From positions 2,800,001 to 2,864,000 of the forward strand of contig CP065003.1 in the NCBI GenBank assembly GCA_016700175.1: a DNA stretch of 64,000 nucleotides, in the 5' to 3' direction. A model generated the notes under the pieces. The model had not been told where the DNA came from. It saw only the letters and a program-made list of their open reading frames with translations, and ran no database searches. The stretch comes from Acidobacteriota bacterium. GTDB taxonomy: Bacteria; Acidobacteriota; Blastocatellia; Pyrinomonadales; Pyrinomonadaceae. Both the position numbers and the translations under genes were made by a program. This document shows positions 59,323 to 64,000 of the stretch, piece after piece. The first letter of the stretch is position 1. The number at the start of each line of letters is the position of its first letter.

Positions 59323-59580
59323 AGTTCTCCTTCTAGTAGATCTTGTTGTTTCTGTTGATTATATGGAAAGGAGGGAACGGGACAAAGAGGGAGCGGGAAT
59401 CAGGGATCAGGGATCATTGACCAATGCTCAATGTCCATTGACCAATTAAGTGTCGCGAAGCGACGATCTGCATTTAGTCGTGGGTGGAGCGAAGCGGAAC
59501 CCACGGAATGAGGCGCATCGTCCGCACATCGCGGAGCGATTGCGTGTTCCGGATCGGAATCCTCCGTCGTCTGTGGGGGT
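59323..59580. other. Intergenic spacer with heptamer-like phrases
   Basis: No gene. It contains ATTGACCAATGCTCAATG-type phrases at 59417-59445, built of TTGACCA/TCAATGN words also seen at 29630 and 62920, and leads into the 67-bp repeats. Confidence 0.4.
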
Positions 59581-59831
59581 TCGCGCTTCGCGCTCAATGC
59601 AGCCCGGAGGGCTGCTCTAAACGGGGCGGTGTCGGGCGCGCCGGATCTCGCGCTTCGCGCTCAATGCAGCCCGAAGGGCTGCGCTAAACGGGGCGGTGTC
59701 GGGCGCGCCGGATCTCGCGCTTCGCGCTCAATGCAGCCCGAAGGGCTGCTCTAAACGGGGCGGTGTCGGGCGCACCGGATCTCGCGCTTCGCGCTCAACG
59801 CAGCCCGAAGGGCTGCTCTAAACGCATGTAC
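59581..59831 (+). repeat. 67-bp tandem repeat, about 3.7 copies
   Basis: Copies begin at 59581, 59648, 59715 and 59782. Each starts TCGCGCTTCGCGCTCAATG, then has the palindrome AGCCCGAAGGGCTGCT and a GC-rich end. The last copy runs into TACGATAAGCTTCAGCTTGTC. Two copies of the same unit with the same tail lie at 63189-63320. Confidence 0.85.
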
Positions 59832-59877
59832 GATAAGCTTCAGCTTGTCGAAGGCCGCCCGCGGTCCGGCTCACGGC

Positions 59878-60906
59878 TCACTGTCTTACCGCTTCCACGA
59901 TCTGCATCGGCGATGGCGTCGGGATCACGCGCCGGAATTCCCATCCCGACCGCTTAAGGAGATCCGCATACTCGCCGGCGGTCCGTTCCCTTCCGCTTGT
60001 CATCGCGAGCATGTTCAGGTCCATGATCCCGCTCAGCGAAGGCACGTCCGTATCCTCAACGACCGACTCTACAAGCAGCAGCTTTGCACCCGGTTTGGCA
60101 CTTGCTGCAACATTCGAGAGGATCGTCACCGATTCTTCATCGTTCCAGTCGTGGACTATGTGCTTCAGAAGGTAAACATCCGCTTCGACGGGAACCTCAG
60201 TGAAAAAATCGCCTTCGACGACCCGGGTCCGCGCCGCGACGCCTTCGCGTGCGAGAACTGAGGCGCCGGCGACCACGTGCGGCTGATCGAACAGAATCCC
60301 GTTCGCTTCCGGATTCGCCTTCAGGACCGACGAAAGAAGTATCCCGTGGCCGCCGCCTATATCGGCTATGGTCGCGGCGTCCGAAAAATCGTAGGTTCCG
60401 GCTATTGCCTTGCCGACGGTCGTGGACAGGCTCGTCATGGCTTCGTCAAAGACCGCCGCCGACTCCGGATGCTCGGCGAAATACTCGAACACCGGCTTTC
60501 CGAATGTGAAGGGGAATCCGCATTCACCGGTCCTGACCGAATGCTCGAGATTGCCTTGCGGCATCCGGTGTTCGGTGTCGCAGATCATATGGACCATTCC
60601 GCGCATCGAGTCCGGATGATCCGAACGTAGATACTCGGAAAGAACCGTATTCGAGAATCTCCCCTGTTCGTCCCGTGCAAAGACGCCGGCTTTTGCAAGG
60701 GCTCTCATAAGTCTGAAAACGGAAGGCCCGTGCGCGCCGACTTCCGATGCGATCTCATCGGCTGTCTTCGGTGCCCCGGCAACGACATCGGCTAACCTCA
60801 GTTTGGCGGCGACCGAAAGTGCCTGTGAAAGAACATAACCGAAGGCCATCTGGATGATGACGGCCTGCGGCGGGATCTCCTCGCGTATTGTCTGTGCAGG
60901 GTTCAT
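59878..60906 (-). CDS. SAM-dependent O-methyltransferase, family 2 type
   Basis: The 342-residue enzyme has an N-terminal winged-helix dimerisation domain ('VLSQALSVAAKLRLADVV', 'KTADEIASEVGAHGPSVFRL') and a Rossmann methyltransferase: motif I 'IADIGGGHGILLSSVLKA', 'GDFFTEVPVEADVYLLKHIVHDW' (shortened: DVYLLKHIVHDW, with the general-base His), and 'AKLLLVESVVED'. This is the plan of O-methyltransferases of secondary metabolism. No biosynthetic cluster is adjacent, so the acceptor is unknown. A member acting on small phenolic or polyketide-like substrates is likely. Confidence 0.9.
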   Translation of the reverse strand: MNPAQTIREEIPPQAVIIQMAFGYVLSQALSVAAKLRLADVVAGAPKTADEIASEVGAHGPSVFRLMRALAKAGVFARDEQGRFSNTVLSEYLRSDHPDSMRGMVHMICDTEHRMPQGNLEHSVRTGECGFPFTFGKPVFEYFAEHPESAAVFDEAMTSLSTTVGKAIAGTYDFSDAATIADIGGGHGILLSSVLKANPEANGILFDQPHVVAGASVLAREGVAARTRVVEGDFFTEVPVEADVYLLKHIVHDWNDEESVTILSNVAASAKPGAKLLLVESVVEDTDVPSLSGIMDLNMLAMTSGRERTAGEYADLLKRSGWEFRRVIPTPSPMQIVEAVRQ

Positions 60907-60991
60907 TTTGCTTCTCCTTAGAATTGCGTTGATGTTGTACGGGCGGTCCGCCCTATTCGAAGGACAACGCGGAGAGCTCGCGGGGTTTGTG

Positions 60992-61732
60992 TCAGGAATA
61001 AAGGTTCATGGCTCTCGTCAGCAGATCTACTGGATCGGGTATGTTTAGCGCCTCGCGGACAAAGAAGGGCTCGCCGGACTCGACCCCGATCAGCGATCCG
61101 AAGTATCTCGAGCGATTCGAAAGCTCGTCAAGGAACCGCTTGTCGGTCAGGCGCGTTTCCGGCTCGTTGGAATTCGGGTCGTGGAACTGCGAGGCATAAG
61201 CGCGGATCGCTTCCATCTTTTGTTCGTGAAATTCGGAGATATCGACGATGAACGAAGGCCGCACGTTTCGCGAAAAGATGTTATGGGCGACCATCGGCAC
61301 CTTCAGCCGTACGAGCCCCGTCTCGTGGTCGTAGTTCTGCATCGACGAAAGCCGCGCGGATTCTCGGACAAGCTGGGCTATGTGGTCGTGATCGGGATGC
61401 GGGTCGCCTGTCTGGTGGGTGAGTATGATCTTCGGACGAAGCCTTCGAAGCACGCGGACCATCTTTCGCCTTGAATCGTCGTCGCAGAAGACGTGGCCGT
61501 CCCGGAGCTCGAGATTCTCCCGGACCGAGAGTCCGAGGATCTCTGCAGCGGCCGCGGCCTCTTCGGCACGTACCTCCGGAGTTCCGCGCGTCCCCATCTC
61601 GCCGCGGGTCACGTCGAGAGCTCCGGTCACATATCCCAGGGACCTCATTTTCAGCATCGTCCCTCCGACCGTCAATTCAAGGTCGTCCGGATGGGCGAAC
61701 ACGCCGAGCACATCTAGTTGGGTATCTGGCAT
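60992..61732 (-). CDS. bshB1: Bacillithiol biosynthesis deacetylase BshB1
   Basis: BshB1 removes the acetyl group from GlcNAc-malate in bacillithiol synthesis. The 246-residue protein shows the zinc site HPDD at 14-17 ('VFAHPDDLELTVGGTMLKM'), 'DVTRGEMGTRGTPEVRAEE', which is highly specific for BshB1, and 'GDPHPDHDHIAQLV' with the second zinc-binding pair. Length is typical. Other bsh genes are not in the window. It lies 86 bp upstream of the methyltransferase gene in the same direction. Confidence 0.93.
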   Translation of the reverse strand: MPDTQLDVLGVFAHPDDLELTVGGTMLKMRSLGYVTGALDVTRGEMGTRGTPEVRAEEAAAAAEILGLSVRENLELRDGHVFCDDDSRRKMVRVLRRLRPKIILTHQTGDPHPDHDHIAQLVRESARLSSMQNYDHETGLVRLKVPMVAHNIFSRNVRPSFIVDISEFHEQKMEAIRAYASQFHDPNSNEPETRLTDKRFLDELSNRSRYFGSLIGVESGEPFFVREALNIPDPVDLLTRAMNLYS

Positions 61733-61773
61733 TGTGAGAATTTAACACGAGTTGACACTTGCTTCTACGGAAT

Positions 61774-61895
61774 TGAACCACGGAGAGCACGGAGAACACG
61801 GAGCTCTTAGGCTGGTTCATATCGAGCGAGCTCAAGTAAACCGGTCGTTTGGGAGCCAATCTCTAAGAAATCTCCGTGCTCTCTGTGCTCTCGGT
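61774..61895. repeat. Inverted repeat of the ACCACGGAG family
   Basis: ACCACGGAGAGCACGGAG (61777) with AACACGGAGCTCTTAGG is mirrored by CTCCGTGCTCTCTGTGCTC and GGTGGTGAATCC up to 61903. The layout matches the larger element at 58393-58650. No gene. Confidence 0.6.
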
Positions 61896-61947
61896 GGTGA
61901 ATCCCCTTATTCGTGCAATTCGAGGAATTCGTGGCTAAACTTTCCGT

Positions 61948-62718
61948 ATGCGACTAACCATCCTCGGTTCCGGGTCTTCCGTGCCGCATCCGGCGCGTTC
62001 GAGTTCCGCCCACTGGCTCGAAACATCGGGTGGATCGATCCTTCTCGATTGCGGCCCTTCGGCCGCTCAGCGTATGGCGGAGGAAGGCCTCGACTGGCCG
62101 GGGCTCGACGCGATCTGGATCTCGCATTTTCACCTCGACCACGTAGGCGGCCTGGCGCCATTTCTGTTTTCGACTAAGTACGCGCCTCAGACGCTTGGCA
62201 GGGCGAAGACCCTGAAGATCTACGGACCGTCGGGTTTGGAAGGATTGCTGCAGGCATTCAACGACTCGAACAACTACAGGCTGTTCGATCAGCCGTTTCC
62301 TGTGGAGATCGTCGAAGTCGAGCCGTTCGATCAATTCGAGATCCTCGAAGGCGTCGTTGCGGGGACGTTCGACACTCCTCACACCCCGGAGAGCCGCGCG
62401 ATCAGGATCGCGGACGGTGAACTTTCTTTCGTCTACACGAGCGACACAGGGTTCTCGAAGCCGCTCGGAGCGTTCGCCCGGAACGCCGATCTTCTGCTGA
62501 TGGAATGTTCGTTCGTGAAGGACAAGCCGGTCGAGAAGCATCTGGAGCTATCGGAAGCCGTTTTCCTGGCGAGATATTCGAAAGCGAAGCGGACGGTGCT
62601 GACGCATCTTTATCCCGAATGGGACGAGGTGATCTTTGAATCGGTGGTCGAGCGGGCTCGCCCGGGCTGCGAGATACTTGAGGCGAAGGACGGGATTTCA
62701 TTTGTCATTGGTCAGTGA
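61948..62718 (+). CDS. MBL-fold metallohydrolase (RNase Z-like)
   Basis: The 256-residue protein opens 'MRLTILGSGSSVPHPARSS' and has the metal motif HFHLDH at 60-65, 'GTFDTPHTPESRAIRI' with the next His, 'VYTSDTGFSK' with the bridging Asp, and a late His in 'RTVLTHLYPEW'. The arrangement matches RNase Z/arylsulfatase-like MBL hydrolases. It lacks the long exosite insertion of true RNase Z, so a phosphodiesterase or a general hydrolase is the safer call. Confidence 0.88.
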   Translation: MRLTILGSGSSVPHPARSSSAHWLETSGGSILLDCGPSAAQRMAEEGLDWPGLDAIWISHFHLDHVGGLAPFLFSTKYAPQTLGRAKTLKIYGPSGLEGLLQAFNDSNNYRLFDQPFPVEIVEVEPFDQFEILEGVVAGTFDTPHTPESRAIRIADGELSFVYTSDTGFSKPLGAFARNADLLLMECSFVKDKPVEKHLELSEAVFLARYSKAKRTVLTHLYPEWDEVIFESVVERARPGCEILEAKDGISFVIGQ

Positions 62719-63423
62719 TCATCGATCAATGAGGAAGAACGCTGCGCCGTGTCCGTAGCCCGAGTGTCAGGAAGGGCTACCTCTGAATTGTTCCAAGATC
62801 CAGGTTCAAAGGTCCAAGGCCGTGTCTGAAGCCCGACCGTCAGGGAGGGCTACCTCTGGGTAGTTCCAAGATCCAGGTTCAAAATTCCAAGGTCGTGTCC
62901 GAAGTGCGACTGTCACGTCATGGACCAATACTCAATGCTCATGGACCAATGAAAAGCGCCGTAGGCGCAAGATGTTAATAGCTACGCGGCATACCCGAGA
63001 GCCCCGGCTCCATAGGAGCCAAATGTCTGTACGAAAGAGGATTCAACCGCAGAGCACGCAGAGATCGCAGAGAAGAACCATGTACGCCTCTTCCAATAGA
63101 TCACTGCCTTTTCACCATTGAGCATTGAAGAGTCGCGAATCGATTGCGTGATTCGAATCGGTATCCTCCGGCGTTTGCGAGGATTCGCGCTTCGCGCTCA
63201 ATGCAGCCCGAAGGGCTGCTCTAGACGGGGCGGTGACGGGCGCGACGGGGTCTCGCGCTTCGCGCTCAATGCGGCCCGAACGGCTGCTCCAAACGGGTGT
63301 ACGATAAGCTTCAGCTTGTCACTGGACGCCCGTGGTCCGGCTCAGCACTCATCTCTCGGTACTCAGCACTATTGACCGGGCGGACGGTGACAAGCCCCGT
63401 CCCTACTCTTCACCGCTCACCGA
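62719..63423. repeat. 700-bp repeat-rich intergenic region
   Basis: No gene is supported. A unit of about 78 bp containing GGGCTACCTCTG and TTCCAAGATCCAGGTTCAAA occurs about two and a half times at 62755-62910. TGGACCAATACTCAATG phrases follow at 62920-62950. An ACCACGGAG-family arm is at 63045-63075, the 67-bp unit in two copies at 63189-63320, then CTCAGCACTCATCTCTC at 63342 and a degenerate REP at about 63377. Confidence 0.75.
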
Positions 63424-64000
63424 TCACTTCTTCAGCCTCGTTTCCACGTCGTTTTCCTCAAGTGACCTGCCCGTCGCGCGCTGGAAATCCGTGATCGCCT
63501 TGTTCAGCTCGGTCTGGGCGAGGAGCTCCGCACTTCTCGCGTTCATCAGCGCCGTCTGCCGTTCGAGCACCTTGTAGATGTCCGAAAGGCCCGCGTCCAG
63601 CTTTCTTCTTTCCGACTCGTATTCGCGCTCGCTGTTTTCGCGCGAGATCGCCGCCGACCGAAGCCTTGCCTTCGCGGTCCGAATCGCCTGAAGCGAATTC
63701 CTTACGTCAACCTGGATCGCCTGTTCGAGCTGTTCGCGCTGCACACGAAGCTTATCGCTCTGCACGAGGCTCTTGCCGAGCAGCGCTCTCTGCGCGCTGT
63801 CGTCCGGCGACCAGATCCAAGTCAGCCCGACCCGGAATGTCGGATAGCGGTTGTTCAAAACATCCCCGAGCGCGCCGTTGTAGCCGCCTATGAAACTTTC
63901 CGGGACGTTCCGCGCAGGAGGGATCGGAAGCTGGTCGATGGGCGGCAGGTTCGGATCGAGCGTGTTCACACGGTTGATCACCTGGTTGAGCCTTTCGGTC
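63424..64000 (-). CDS. TolC-family outer membrane efflux protein, C-terminal part (runs off window)
   Basis: The reverse frame is open across the window edge, so only the last 191 residues are visible. They show 'TFRVGLTWIWSPDDSAQRA', a membrane strand plus helix, then the long helices 'RVQREQLEQAIQVDVRNSL' and 'YESERRKLDAGLSDIYKVL', and the final 'AKAELAxxxLNKAITDFQRATG'-like block, here 'AELLAQTELNKAITDFQRATG' shortened to TELNKAITDFQRATG. This is the second OEP repeat of a TolC-like duct. It differs from the TolC gene at 34910, and its pump genes should lie to the right. Confidence 0.85.
   Translation of the reverse strand, partial: TERLNQVINRVNTLDPNLPPIDQLPIPPARNVPESFIGGYNGALGDVLNNRYPTFRVGLTWIWSPDDSAQRALLGKSLVQSDKLRVQREQLEQAIQVDVRNSLQAIRTAKARLRSAAISRENSEREYESERRKLDAGLSDIYKVLERQTALMNARSAELLAQTELNKAITDFQRATGRSLEENDVETRLKK

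Overview
The window looks like a chromosomal segment of an Acidobacteriota bacterium, probably from the Blastocatellia/Pyrinomonadaceae side. This is inferred from gene content: a VWFA protein of the type first described as an acidobacterial domain, BshB1, FG-GAP-decorated secreted proteins and intergenic DNA crowded with short repeats. No rRNA or intact tRNA gene was found.

Two compositional zones are visible. Positions 1 to about 23,000 are relatively AT-rich and mostly accessory. Positions 23,200 to 64,000 are GC-richer and read as chromosome backbone.

Accessory zone. After the 5' part of an Rhs-like secreted protein and an FG-GAP membrane protein (1-2260) comes mobile-element material: a DUF2958 gene, a leftward operon of wHTH protein, DNA methyltransferase and TraD/HerA-like ATPase (3490-6163), then a cargo block. 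The cargo is a secreted NucA-type nuclease, a membrane patatin phospholipase, a TIGR04141/DUF6119 protein, a decayed IS3 transposase, a compact small-gene unit with a consensus promoter, a fusion of an HsdR-type nuclease domain with a Ser/Thr kinase (12864-15068), an IS1595-type insertion that splits a small gene, a ribbon-helix-helix protein and an AAA ATPase-TOPRIM/DUF4435 protein resembling single-gene PARIS. A leftward operon (XRE regulator, RuvC-fold protein, 55-aa protein, large serine recombinase; 21353-18608) closes it. The two leftward operons share a 27-bp upstream element, each next to DnaA-box-like sequence, so they probably form one regulon. Two copies of a tRNA-Ala 3' end (to 21780 and 23003) mark attachment sites and the right edge of the island.

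Backbone zone. Leftward: a TPR protein, an SMP-30/gluconolactonase-like protein, a GlcG-cupin protein, a spondin-domain protein and a tight efflux operon (DUF2892, TolC, adaptor, RND pump) whose pump carries two C-terminal UspA domains. Then come an M64-type peptidase with FG-GAP repeats and its coupled partner, and an orphan PqqD-like protein. Rightward: murI, a heptamer array of about 40 copies, rph, fabG, a rhomboid protease and trmB. After a leftward M48 peptidase come pstSCAB-phoU and an in-frame remnant of a PiT phosphate transporter. aspS runs leftward with four downstream small membrane or zinc-ribbon genes and has an upstream leader with an Asp-codon-rich mini-ORF and a terminator. 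The remainder is a VWFA protein, a LysW-like zinc ribbon, a PfkB kinase, a dienelactone hydrolase, an O-methyltransferase, bshB1, an MBL-fold hydrolase and the C-terminal part of a TolC-like protein at the edge.

All calls were made by reading the sequence. No database search was run, so family names rest on recognised motifs and are weighted accordingly.
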